A stretch of DNA of 37,062 nt from Betaproteobacteria bacterium RIFCSPLOWO2_12_FULL_68_19 (GTDB lineage: Bacteria; Pseudomonadota; Gammaproteobacteria; Burkholderiales; SG8-39): contig MERP01000043.1 in the NCBI GenBank assembly GCA_001772055.1, positions 1-37,062 on the forward strand. Reading direction: 5' to 3'. A program made the position numbers and the translations under genes. The first letter of the stretch is position 1, and each line of letters starts with the position of its first letter. Shown here piece after piece: positions 8,559 through 18,077 of the stretch. Below the pieces are notes generated by a model. That model did no database searches. It was not told the DNA's origin and saw only the letters and a list, made by a program, of their open reading frames with translations.

Positions 8559-11396
8559 ATGCAGATCGCTCAGGACAAGGCCACGGTTTCCCCCGCGCCG
8601 GGCCTCGCACCCGCCGAGAGCGGCCCGGCCGGGCGCAATGCGTACGCCGAGTACAAGGTGATCCGCCGCAACGGCGCGGTGGTCGGATTCGAGCCCGGCA
8701 AGATCTCGGTGGCGATGACCAAGGCGTTCCTCGCGGTGAACGGCAGCCAGGGCGCGGCCTCGGCGCGCATCCGCGAGCTGGTCGCGAGCCTCACCGAGGC
8801 GGTGGTCGGCACCCTGATGCGCCGCCAGCCCCAGGGCGGGACGCTGCACATCGAGGACATCCAGGACCAGGTCGAGCTCGCCCTGATGCGCTCGGGCGAG
8901 CACGACGTCGCGCGCGCCTACGTGCTCTACCGCGAGGAGCGCGCCAAGGCGCGGGCCCAGGAGAAGACTTCCAGGAAAGACGAAATCCACGTGGTCGAAA
9001 ACGGCGAGCGCAGGCCGCTCGACCGCGAGCGGCTGCGCCGCGTCGTGGCCGCGGCCTGCGAGGGACTCGCCGACGCCTCGCCCGACGCCATCCTGGAGAC
9101 GACGCTGCGCGACCTCTACGACGGCGTGCCGATGGACGAGGTGCGCAAGTCGGCGGTGCTCGCCGCCCGGGCGCTGATCGAGAAGGACCCGGCCTACGGC
9201 TACGTCACCGCGCGGCTGCTGCTCGACATCATCCGCCTCGAGGTGCTGGGCGAGGAGGCGAGCCACGCCGAGATGGAAGCGCGCTACGCCGCCTGCTTTC
9301 CCCGCATCATCGAGCGGGGAGTCGCCGCGGAGCTGCTCGACCCCGAATTGAAGAAGTTCAACTTGGCGGTACTGGGTAAAGCCCTGAAGGCGGATCGCGA
9401 CCTGCAGTTCGGCTACCTCGGGCTGCAGACGCTCTACGACCGCTACTTCCTGCACGTCCACGGCCGGCGCATCGAGCTGCCGCAGGCGTTCTTCATGCGC
9501 GTCGCCATGGGGCTCGCGCTCAAGGAAGGAGGGCCACGGCAGGAGAAGGAGCGCGAGGCGCGCGCGATCGAGTTCTACGACGTGCTGTCGAGCTTCGATT
9601 TCATGAGCTCGACGCCGACGCTGTTCAACGCGGGGACGCTGCGCTCGCAGCTTTCGAGCTGCTATCTCACCACCGTGTCCGACGACCTCGACGGCATCTA
9701 CGAGGCGATCAAGGAGAACGCGCTGCTCGCGAAGTACGCCGGCGGCCTGGGCAACGACTGGACCCCGGTGCGCGCGCTCGGCTCGCACATCAAGGGCACC
9801 AACGGCAAGTCGCAGGGCGTGGTGCCGTTCCTCAAGGTGGTGAACGACACCGCGGTCGCGGTCAATCAGGGGGGCAAGCGCAAGGGGGCGGTGTGCTCCT
9901 ACCTCGAGACCTGGCACCTCGACATCGAGGAGTTCCTCGAGCTGCGCAAGAACACCGGCGACGACCGACGCCGCACGCACGACATGAACACGGCCAACTG
10001 GATCCCGGACCTGTTCATGAAGCGCGTCATGGAAAACGCCGAATGGACGCTGTTCAGCCCCTCGGACGCGCGCGAGCTGCACGACAAGTGCGGCAGGAGC
10101 TTCGAGGAGGCCTACCTGCGCTGCGAGGACCGGGTGGCGCGCGGCGAGCTCAAGCTCTACAAGAAGATCCCGGCGGTGCAGCTGTGGCGCAAGATGCTCT
10201 CGATGCTGTTCGAGACCGGGCATCCCTGGATCACCTTCAAGGACCCGTGCAACCTGAGGAGCCCGCAGCAGCACGTGGGCGTGGTGCACAGCTCGAACCT
10301 GTGCACCGAGATCACCCTCAACACCTCGGCCGAAGAGATCGCGGTCTGCAACCTCGGCTCGGTGAACCTCCTCGCGCACATGACTGGGAATGGGTTGGAC
10401 TTTTCAAAAATAAAAAAAACAATTTCGACGGCGATGCGGATGCTGGACAACGTCATCGACATCAACTACTACGCGGTCGGCAAGGCGAGGAGCTCCAACC
10501 TGCGCCACCGCCCGGTGGGCCTGGGGATCATGGGCTTCCAGGACTGCCTGCACCGGCTGCGCGTCCCCTACGCGTCGCAGGAGGCGGTGGAGTTCGCCGA
10601 CCGCTCGATGGAGATGGTGGCGTATGCCGCGTACTGGGCCTCCACCGAGCTCGCCGAGGAGCGCGGGCGCTACGAGTCGTTCGCGGGCTCGCTCTGGGAC
10701 CGCGGCGTGCTGCCGCAGGACACGCTCGATCTGCTCGCCGCCGAGCGCGGCGGCTACGTCGAGCTCGACCGCTCGGCGAGCCTCGACTGGGAGGAGCTGC
10801 GCGCGCGCATCCGCAGGCACGGCATGCGCAACTCCAACTGCCTCGCCATCGCTCCCACGGCGACCATCGCCAACATCATCGGCGTCTCGGCCTCGATCGA
10901 GCCCACCTACCAGAACCTGTTCGTCAAGTCGAACCTCTCGGGCGAGTTCACGGTGGCGAACGAGACCCTGGTCGCCGACCTCAAGCGCGCCGGGCTGTGG
11001 GACGAGGTGATGATCGCCGACCTCAAGTACTTCGACGGCAACCTGGCGCGCATCGACCGGGTGCCGGCGGCGCTGCGGCTGCTCTACGCCACGGCCTTCG
11101 AGATCGAGCCGAAATGGCTGGTCGAGGCGGCGGCGCGGCGGCAGAAGTGGATCGACCAGTCGCAGTCGCTCAATATCTACATGGCCGGCGCATCGGGCCG
11201 CAGGCTCGACGAGACCTACAAGCTCGCCTGGATCCGCGGCCTGAAGACCACCTACTACCTGCGCGCCATGGGAGCCACCCACGCCGAGAAATCGACCTCC
11301 AAGGCCGGGCAGCTGAACGCCGTGCCCGCGGCCACCGAGGCGGAGGCGCCCAAAGTATGTTCAATTGATAACCCGGAGTGCGAGGCGTGCCAGTGA
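8559..11396 (+). CDS. nrdA: Ribonucleoside-diphosphate reductase class Ia, alpha subunit
   Basis: NrdA carries the catalytic and allosteric sites that reduce ribonucleoside diphosphates for DNA synthesis, working with NrdB. The 945-residue protein has two N-terminal ATP-cone regions (about 28-125 starting [17 protein letters not shown], and about 146-235 starting [17 protein letters not shown]), then the barrel with [42 protein letters not shown] and the radical-transfer TYYLRAM. It ends in a redox Cys pair (ECEACQ). All catalytic cysteines are visible. ATG 8559 has GGGAG upstream. Duplicate ATP cones recall Pseudomonas NrdA. A very A-rich patch with eight consecutive A's (about 10400-10432) is unlike the rest of the gene. 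GTGA overlap couples it to the next ORF. Confidence 0.97.
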   Translation: MQIAQDKATVSPAPGLAPAESGPAGRNAYAEYKVIRRNGAVVGFEPGKISVAMTKAFLAVNGSQGAASARIRELVASLTEAVVGTLMRRQPQGGTLHIEDIQDQVELALMRSGEHDVARAYVLYREERAKARAQEKTSRKDEIHVVENGERRPLDRERLRRVVAAACEGLADASPDAILETTLRDLYDGVPMDEVRKSAVLAARALIEKDPAYGYVTARLLLDIIRLEVLGEEASHAEMEARYAACFPRIIERGVAAELLDPELKKFNLAVLGKALKADRDLQFGYLGLQTLYDRYFLHVHGRRIELPQAFFMRVAMGLALKEGGPRQEKEREARAIEFYDVLSSFDFMSSTPTLFNAGTLRSQLSSCYLTTVSDDLDGIYEAIKENALLAKYAGGLGNDWTPVRALGSHIKGTNGKSQGVVPFLKVVNDTAVAVNQGGKRKGAVCSYLETWHLDIEEFLELRKNTGDDRRRTHDMNTANWIPDLFMKRVMENAEWTLFSPSDARELHDKCGRSFEEAYLRCEDRVARGELKLYKKIPAVQLWRKMLSMLFETGHPWITFKDPCNLRSPQQHVGVVHSSNLCTEITLNTSAEEIAVCNLGSVNLLAHMTGNGLDFSKIKKTISTAMRMLDNVIDINYYAVGKARSSNLRHRPVGLGIMGFQDCLHRLRVPYASQEAVEFADRSMEMVAYAAYWASTELAEERGRYESFAGSLWDRGVLPQDTLDLLAAERGGYVELDRSASLDWEELRARIRRHGMRNSNCLAIAPTATIANIIGVSASIEPTYQNLFVKSNLSGEFTVANETLVADLKRAGLWDEVMIADLKYFDGNLARIDRVPAALRLLYATAFEIEPKWLVEAAARRQKWIDQSQSLNIYMAGASGRRLDETYKLAWIRGLKTTYYLRAMGATHAEKSTSKAGQLNAVPAATEAEAPKVCSIDNPECEACQ

Positions 11397-11791
11397 TCAC
11401 GCTCGGCCGGCGCACCTTTTCCGGCCCGTACCTCTCGCCGCTGTGGCTGCCCTCCAGGGGCGCGGGCCTGTACGCGGTGATGGTGCCGGGCTGGCGGCTG
11501 CTCACCTTCCGCGCGCTGCATTTCGGGCAGAGCGAGGACTTCTCGGCCCCCGGGCTGCTCAGGCAGCACCCCCGCTACGCGGAGTGGGCGAGGATCGCCG
11601 GCACCGACTGGAACCTGTACATCGCCACCCACGAGATGTCCTTCTCCACCGCGGCGCAGCGCGAAGCCGCCCAGCGCGAGCTGGAGCGCGAGTACCGCCC
11701 CGAGTTCCACGCGCCCGTGGCCTCGCAGGAGACGCCCAGCCTCAGGACCATGCTGCTCGCCCAGGCGATGCGCATGAACCGGCCGCAATGA
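11393..11791 (+). CDS. Hypothetical protein between nrdA and nrdB, GIY-YIG-like
   Basis: The 132-residue soluble protein is inserted between the two ribonucleotide reductase genes. Its start overlaps the nrdA stop as GTGA and its stop overlaps the nrdB start as ATGA. Two further GTGs (11378, 11387) are possible starts. I do not recognise a named family with certainty. The order [18 protein letters not shown], a conserved His in [17 protein letters not shown] and a Glu-rich helix ending ELEREYRP resembles a small GIY-YIG-type fold, with GLY and FGQ in place of GIY and YIG. Its position suggests expression with the reductase; a nuclease or nucleotide-binding role is only inference. Codon use matches its neighbours, so it is probably a real gene. 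Confidence 0.75.
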   Translation: MITLGRRTFSGPYLSPLWLPSRGAGLYAVMVPGWRLLTFRALHFGQSEDFSAPGLLRQHPRYAEWARIAGTDWNLYIATHEMSFSTAAQREAAQRELEREYRPEFHAPVASQETPSLRTMLLAQAMRMNRPQ

Positions 11792-12903
11792 GCGCGGAGC
11801 CCGCCATGCTCAAGCTCGGGGATTTCGCCCCGGCGCCGGGCTTCGTCCCGGTGCAGGCCGGCGCGGCGCCGGCCCCCGAGGCTTTCCGGCGCGTCACGGT
11901 CGAGGACAAGCGCATCATCAACTCCAAGGCCGACGTCAACCAGCTGGTGCCCTTCAAGTACAAGTGGGCCTGGGAGAAATACCTGTCCGCCTGCGCCAAC
12001 CACTGGATGCCGCAGGAGATCAACATGAGCCGCGACATCGCGCTCTGGAAGGATCCCAACGGCCTCACCGAGGACGAGCGCAGGGTCGTGAAGCGCAACC
12101 TCGGCTTCTTCGTCACCGCCGACTCGCTCGCCGCGAACAACATCGTGCTCGGCACCTACCGGCACATCACCGCCCCCGAGTGCCGCCAGTACCTGCTGCG
12201 CCAGGCCTTCGAGGAGGCGATCCACACCCACGCCTACCAGTACATCGTCGAGAGCCTGGACCTCGACGAGTCGGAGATCTTCAACGCCTACCACGAGATC
12301 CCGTCGATCCGCGAGAAGGACGAGTTCCTGATCCCGTTCATCGACATCCTCACCGACCCGGCGTTCAAGACCGGCACGCCGCAGAGCGACCAGGACCTGC
12401 TGAAGAGCCTGATCGTGTTCTCCTGCCTGATGGAAGGGCTGTTCTTCTACGTCGGCTTCGCCCAGATCCTGGCGCTGGGCCGGCAGAACAAGATGACCGG
12501 CGCCGCCGAGCAGTACATGTACATCCTGCGCGACGAGTCGATGCACTGCAATTTCGGCATCGACCTGGTCAACCAGATCAAGCTCGAGAACCCGCACCTC
12601 TGGACCCCCGGCTTCCGCGACGAGCTGCACAGCCTCTTCAGGCGCGCGGTCGAGCTCGAGTACCGCTATGCCGAGGACACCATGCCGCGCGGCGTGCTCG
12701 GGCTGAACGCGCCCATGTTCAAGGAGTACCTGCGCTTCATCGCCAACCGGCGCTGCCAGCAGATCGGCCTGGACACGCTCTACCCCGGGGCGGCCAATCC
12801 GTTCCCCTGGATGAGCGAGATGATCGACCTCAAGAAGGAGCGCAATTTCTTCGAGACCCGGGTCATCGAGTACCAGACGGGCGGCGCACTGAACTGGGAG
12901 TAG
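11788..12903 (+). CDS. nrdB: Ribonucleoside-diphosphate reductase class Ia, beta subunit
   Basis: NrdB generates and stores the tyrosyl radical that NrdA uses. The 371-residue protein shows the diiron ligands and radical site: an Asp in [12 protein letters not shown], the [10 protein letters not shown] helix with Glu, His and the expected radical Tyr150, a Glu in [15 protein letters not shown], and Glu/His in [10 protein letters not shown]. The spacing E-x2-H-x3-Y matches E. coli E115/H118/Y122, so this is a tyrosyl-radical type rather than a Phe or Mn/Fe variant. The C-terminus (GGALNWE) carries the tail that docks to NrdA. ATG 11788 overlaps the upstream ORF stop. Confidence 0.97.
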   Translation: MSAEPAMLKLGDFAPAPGFVPVQAGAAPAPEAFRRVTVEDKRIINSKADVNQLVPFKYKWAWEKYLSACANHWMPQEINMSRDIALWKDPNGLTEDERRVVKRNLGFFVTADSLAANNIVLGTYRHITAPECRQYLLRQAFEEAIHTHAYQYIVESLDLDESEIFNAYHEIPSIREKDEFLIPFIDILTDPAFKTGTPQSDQDLLKSLIVFSCLMEGLFFYVGFAQILALGRQNKMTGAAEQYMYILRDESMHCNFGIDLVNQIKLENPHLWTPGFRDELHSLFRRAVELEYRYAEDTMPRGVLGLNAPMFKEYLRFIANRRCQQIGLDTLYPGAANPFPWMSEMIDLKKERNFFETRVIEYQTGGALNWE

Positions 12904-12928
12904 AAAAATGGAAGAGGAGTGGGGCGAG

Positions 12929-13216
12929 ATGCACCGAATCACGGAATGCAGGGTGGAAGAGGACTACAAGCTGTGGCTGCGGTTCGAGGACGGGCTCGAG
13001 GGCCGGGTGTTCCTCGGCAACCTGCTCGAGATCGGCGCCTTCCAGCTGTGGCGCGACGTGCGCGAGTTCGAGAAAGTCAGCGTCGATCCGGAAACGGCGA
13101 CCGTGACCTGGGAAGGCGGTATACGCCTCGACCCCGATATCCTCTATCATGACGTTGCCTCAAGGACCAACCCAATTCAGCATGCCGGCGGGCAGTCGAC
13201 ACCGGCGGTTGGATAG
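12929..13216 (+). CDS. DUF2442 domain protein
   Basis: This 95-residue protein has the DUF2442 pattern: YKLWLRFEDGLEGRVFLGNLL, FQLWRDVREFEKVSVDPE, then TVTWEGGIRLDPDILY. DUF2442 proteins are small, often near DUF4160 genes in possible toxin-antitoxin pairs; no DUF4160 gene is here. I prefer ATG 12929 because AGAGGAG lies nine bases upstream and the family normally begins near HRITECRV; the track start at ATG 12908 has no Shine-Dalgarno. It follows nrdB by 25 bases and is closed by a terminator, so it may be the last gene of the nrd operon. The last 15 or so residues (SRTNPIQHAGG...) look like a non-conserved tail. Confidence 0.85.
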   Translation: MHRITECRVEEDYKLWLRFEDGLEGRVFLGNLLEIGAFQLWRDVREFEKVSVDPETATVTWEGGIRLDPDILYHDVASRTNPIQHAGGQSTPAVG

Positions 13217-13243
13217 TCCGGGCCCTCACGGCCGGATTTTTTT
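13217..13243 (+). terminator. Rho-independent terminator after the nrd operon
   Basis: TCCGGGCC, a short loop, GGCCGGA and seven T's form a GC-rich stem of seven pairs with one bulged G. It starts one base after the DUF2442 stop and should end the nrdA-nrdB-DUF2442 transcript. Confidence 0.85.
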
Positions 13244-13269
13244 GTTCAACAACCTTGAAGGAGATGAGA

Positions 13270-13572
13270 ATGGCGAAGAAAAAAGCGAAAAAAGGCGGAA
13301 AGAAAAAGAAGAAGAAGAAAGCATCATCACGTAAGAAGAAGAAGTTGAAAGCTGGCAAGAAGAAGGCGGCAGGCAAAAAGAAGCCCGCTAAGAAGAAGAA
13401 AAAAGCGGGAAATAAGAAGAAGGCAAAGAAAGCCGCCAGACCCCAGGCCAGCCCCGCGGACACGATGGCGAGCACTCCGGCAACACCGCCATCCACCGCT
13501 GCGACTCCCGGCGCGAGAACCGCGCTGAATCCAGCGGCCGCGTGGCCGTTTCCCACCGGATCCCGGCCGTAA
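13270..13572 (+). CDS. Lysine-rich histone H1-like DNA-binding protein
   Basis: The 100-residue protein is a low-complexity basic polypeptide: residues 1 to about 57 are mostly Lys, Ala and Gly in KKK and AKK repeats, and the last 40 or so are Ala/Pro/Thr-rich (ATPPSTAATPG). This composition is typical of bacterial H1-like or AlgP-like proteins that bind DNA nonspecifically through an unfolded basic region. ATG 13270 has AAGGAG six bases upstream, so it beats the TTG at 13255. The Lys-coding half is purine-rich and much lower in GC than its surroundings. It lies just after a terminator, so it needs its own promoter; none is obvious. Exact function cannot be read from sequence. Confidence 0.8.
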   Translation: MAKKKAKKGGKKKKKKKASSRKKKKLKAGKKKAAGKKKPAKKKKKAGNKKKAKKAARPQASPADTMASTPATPPSTAATPGARTALNPAAAWPFPTGSRP

Positions 13573-13802
13573 CCGGAATCCGGAGAGACAGGCAGGAGAT
13601 GCGAGTCTCCCGCCAGGCCTTCGAAGCTCAGCGGACCGGCTTGGTCAATTCGGCCCAAGACTGGAGACCTAGGCCGGTCCGCGAGGCTTCCCCTCAGGCC
13701 GCGTATTTTACCCGGCCGCAGCTGTGCTCCAGACCCCAAATTCCTGCGCGGAATCAGCGTTTCGCAGCGCCGGAGGGGGAGTGCTAGGCCTTGCGGAAGT
13801 GA
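13573..13802. other. Gene-free intergenic region with strong inverted repeats; candidate structured RNA
   Basis: No convincing gene occurs here. Near 13595-13620 is a hairpin whose arms on the minus strand are GGCGGGAGA and TCTCCTGCC, fully paired with one G-T wobble; on the plus strand that position is an A-C mismatch. At about 13625-13690 arms GCGGACCGGC and GCCGGTCCGC pair perfectly over ten bases and extend through a 3x3 internal loop into GAAGC/GCTTC. They enclose a smaller hairpin CTTGG/CCAAG. A TAAAAT hexamer on the minus strand precedes this structure. The layout could be a small RNA (minus strand slightly favoured) or a DNA repeat. I could not match it to 6S, SRP, tmRNA or a known riboswitch. 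Confidence 0.5.
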
Positions 13803-13832
13803 TTGACATGTCAGGAGAAAATCTCCTATGAT
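13803..13832 (+). promoter_or_regulatory. Near-consensus promoter with embedded palindromes, upstream of lytic transglycosylase
   Basis: TTGACA (13803-13808) and TATGAT (13827-13832) are 18 bases apart, an 11 of 12 match to the housekeeping promoter. TGACATGTCA, a perfect palindrome, overlaps the -35; AGGAGA-AAA-TCTCCT, another perfect repeat, fills the spacer and reaches the -10. Both are placed where a repressor would block polymerase. The transcript would have a leader of about 90 bases before the gene at 13930. Confidence 0.7.
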
Positions 13833-13929
13833 GCGTCCCGCTGCACCGCAATATCTGGCATCGGTGGTCGAGGTCCTGGCGCGCTCGGTTGCCCAGCCCC
13901 TGCCCCGGCCATCAGCACGGAGGTCGACA

Positions 13930-14601
13930 ATGAATAACGCATACCTTGCGGCGGCGCGCACCTACCACGCCGTGAAGAGCCTGCTGGCCATGATCGGGCT
14001 GGCCGCGCTGGCGGCTTTCCCGCTGCTACCGGGCGACTCGCTGCTCGGCAGCCTGCCCTGGGAGCCCGGCGAGGCCTTCGGCCCGGTCTCGACCGTCGCC
14101 GCCGGCTCGATTCGCTCGCGCGCGCCCGACAGCGCCCTCGAGCTCGAGCAGCGCGCCGTCACCGATTTCATCGCCCGGCGCTACCGCGTCTCCGAGATCG
14201 CGATGGCGGACTTCGTCGCGACCGCCTACCAGGCGGGCGCGCGCTACTCGCTCGACCCGCTACTGATCCTCGCCGTGATGGCGGTCGAGTCGCGCTACAA
14301 CCCGGTGGCGAAAAGCGACATGGGCGCGAAGGGGCTGATGCAGGTGATCCCGCGCTTCCATCTCGAGAAGCTCGCCGACCACGGCGGCGAGCTCGCGCTG
14401 CTCGAGCCCGAGGTCAACATCCTGGTCGGCGCGCAGATCCTGCGCGAGTACCTGAACCGCTTCCGCGACACCGAGACCGCGCTGCAGATGTACGCCGGCG
14501 CGCTCGACGAGCCGACCTCCCAGTACGCGGCCAAGGTGTTCGCCGAGAAGGCGCGGCTCGAAGCCCTCAGGCAGAAAGCGAGGAAGCAGCAAAGCGCCTG
14601 A
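13930..14601 (+). CDS. Membrane-anchored lytic transglycosylase, SLT domain
   Basis: The 223-residue protein should cleave peptidoglycan glycan strands in the periplasm with formation of anhydro-muramic acid ends. A hydrophobic segment (about residues 18-38, LLAMIGLAALAAFPLL) serves as a signal or anchor. The SLT/goose-lysozyme-like domain starts near residue 105 with SLDPLLILAVMAVESRYNP, where Glu120 is the expected catalytic acid, followed by GAKGLMQVIP and a helical end. ATG 13930 has GGAGG nine bases upstream; the track's start at 13828 overlaps the promoter and is not the start. The 3' end overlaps the convergent aminotransferase by 35 bases. AmpD in this window recycles the products of such enzymes. 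Confidence 0.9.
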   Translation: MNNAYLAAARTYHAVKSLLAMIGLAALAAFPLLPGDSLLGSLPWEPGEAFGPVSTVAAGSIRSRAPDSALELEQRAVTDFIARRYRVSEIAMADFVATAYQAGARYSLDPLLILAVMAVESRYNPVAKSDMGAKGLMQVIPRFHLEKLADHGGELALLEPEVNILVGAQILREYLNRFRDTETALQMYAGALDEPTSQYAAKVFAEKARLEALRQKARKQQSA

Positions 14602-15685
14602 TGCGCGCCGCGCCCTCCTCGAGCTCCGCGAGGCTGCGCGTATAGGCGAAGCGCACGAAGCGCCCGGTGCCGTTGGCGCCGAAGTCGATGCCGGGGGTGG
14701 CCGCCACTGCCTCTGTCTCCAACAAGTCCCTGGTGAAAGTCCTGCAGTCGCCGCCGCAGTCGGCGTACACGTAGAAGGCGCCTTTCGGCTCGGCCGGCAC
14801 CGCCAGCCCGGCGCTCCTCAAGGCCGGGACGAGAAAGTCGCGGCGCGCGGCGAACTCCTCCCGCCGCTTCTCCAGGATCGAAATGCTGCGTGAGGAAAAA
14901 GCGGCGACGGCGGCATGCTGGGCGGCCGCGGGCGCGGAGATGAACAGGTGCTGCGCGAGCTTCTCGAACTCGCGCACCGCCCCCGCGGGCAGCACCACCC
15001 AGCCCAGGCGCCAGCCGGTCATGCAGAAATACTTCGAGAAGCTGTTGATCACCACCACTTCCCCCGGCAGCCCGAGCGCGCTCCAGGGCTGCTCGCCGTA
15101 CACCAGCCCCTGGTAGATCTCGTCGACCAGCAGCACGCCGCCGCGCCCGGCGACGAACGCGGCGATCCTCGCCAGCTCGTCTCTCGAGATCAGCGTTCCG
15201 GTCGGATTGGACGGCGAGCCGAGCAGCAGTGCCTTGGTGCGCGGCCCCCACGCCTCGCGCACCAGCTCGAGCGTGGGTTGAAAGCCGCAGGCGGGGGAAA
15301 CCGGCAGGCTCCTCGCCACGCCCTCGAAGGCGCGCACGAAGTGCCGGTATCCCGGGTAGCCGGGATCGGGCACCAGCACCTCGTCGCCGGGATCGACGTA
15401 GAGCGCGACCACGGTGAGCAGAGCGCCCGACGCGCCCAGGGTAACCGCGATTCTTCCCGGCTCGATCTTTCTCGAGAATTTTTCTTCGTAATGCCGAGCG
15501 ATGGCCTCCCGCAGCGCGGGCAGCCCGAGCGTCGCGGTGTACGCGGTGAGGCCCTCGCGCAGCGCGCGCACGCCGGCTTCGACCACCGGCTCGGGCGCGG
15601 TGAAATCGGGCTCGCCGATCTCCATGTGCACCACGCGCCGTCCCTGGGCCTCGAGCGCGTGCGCGCGCGAGAGCACGTCCATCAC
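14567..15685 (-). CDS. Pyridoxal-phosphate aminotransferase class I/II (start uncertain)
   Basis: This fold-type I aminotransferase has HMEIGEPDF, TAYTATLGLPALREAIA, VTLGASGALL, LLGSPSNPTGT, DEIYQGLVYG, and the Schiff-base Lys218 in SFSKYFCMTGWRLGW, then an Arg near the C-terminus in RFVRFAY for substrate carboxylate. The substrate cannot be read; the type resembles general aspartate/aromatic enzymes. The first canonical start in frame is GTG 15685, giving 372 residues. However, family members have about 15-20 more residues, and the upstream codons encode a plausible continuation (RRAAEIEPFEV) with no ATG, GTG or TTG. An ATC at 15739 lies exactly seven bases after a TATAAT. The 3' end overlaps the lytic transglycosylase by 35 bases. 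Confidence 0.9.
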   Translation of the reverse strand: MMDVLSRAHALEAQGRRVVHMEIGEPDFTAPEPVVEAGVRALREGLTAYTATLGLPALREAIARHYEEKFSRKIEPGRIAVTLGASGALLTVVALYVDPGDEVLVPDPGYPGYRHFVRAFEGVARSLPVSPACGFQPTLELVREAWGPRTKALLLGSPSNPTGTLISRDELARIAAFVAGRGGVLLVDEIYQGLVYGEQPWSALGLPGEVVVINSFSKYFCMTGWRLGWVVLPAGAVREFEKLAQHLFISAPAAAQHAAVAAFSSRSISILEKRREEFAARRDFLVPALRSAGLAVPAEPKGAFYVYADCGGDCRTFTRDLLETEAVAATPGIDFGANGTGRFVRFAYTRSLAELEEGAARIRRFAASSLSA

Positions 15686-15745
15686 TTCGAAGGGCTCGAT
15701 TTCCGCGGCGCGGCGGGCGGTGAGGATGCGCTTTTCGATCGCCCG

Positions 15746-15751
15746 ATTATA
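15746..15751 (-). promoter_or_regulatory. TATAAT -10 for the aminotransferase gene
   Basis: A perfect TATAAT on the minus strand places the transcription start near 15739, at the ATC that begins the family-like N-terminal extension. No good -35 is seen. The divergent maeB promoter lies about 15 bases away. Confidence 0.5.
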
Positions 15752-15766
15752 CGGAGAGGGCTCTGC

Positions 15767-15772
15767 TATAGA
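15767..15772 (+). promoter_or_regulatory. Possible -10 for maeB
   Basis: TATAGA ends eight bases before the GTG of maeB, with no Shine-Dalgarno between. If used, the transcript would be leaderless or nearly so. No convincing -35 is present. Confidence 0.4.
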
Positions 15773-15780
15773 ATCTCCGC

Positions 15781-18075
<2,295 letters not shown>

Positions 18076-18077
18076 CG

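Noticed and set aside
8475-10379. 634-residue minus-strand ORF opposite nrdA
   Set aside because: Antisense shadow of nrdA with no recognisable motif.
12929-13216. DUF2442 as part of a toxin-antitoxin pair
   Set aside because: No DUF4160 or other toxin-like ORF is adjacent; the neighbours are nrdB and a terminator.
13542-13787. 81-residue plus-strand ORF in the structured gap
   Set aside because: Overlaps the H1-like gene in another frame, has no Shine-Dalgarno or family features and crosses the inverted repeats.
13575-13800. 6S RNA (ssrS)
   Set aside because: A long paired region is present, but I could not see the open central bubble or closing stem of 6S RNA, so I kept it as an unnamed structured region.
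13077-13961. 294-residue minus-strand ORF with poly-Phe stretches
   Set aside because: The Phe runs are the complement of Lys codons in the H1-like gene, and the ORF runs through a promoter and structured gap.
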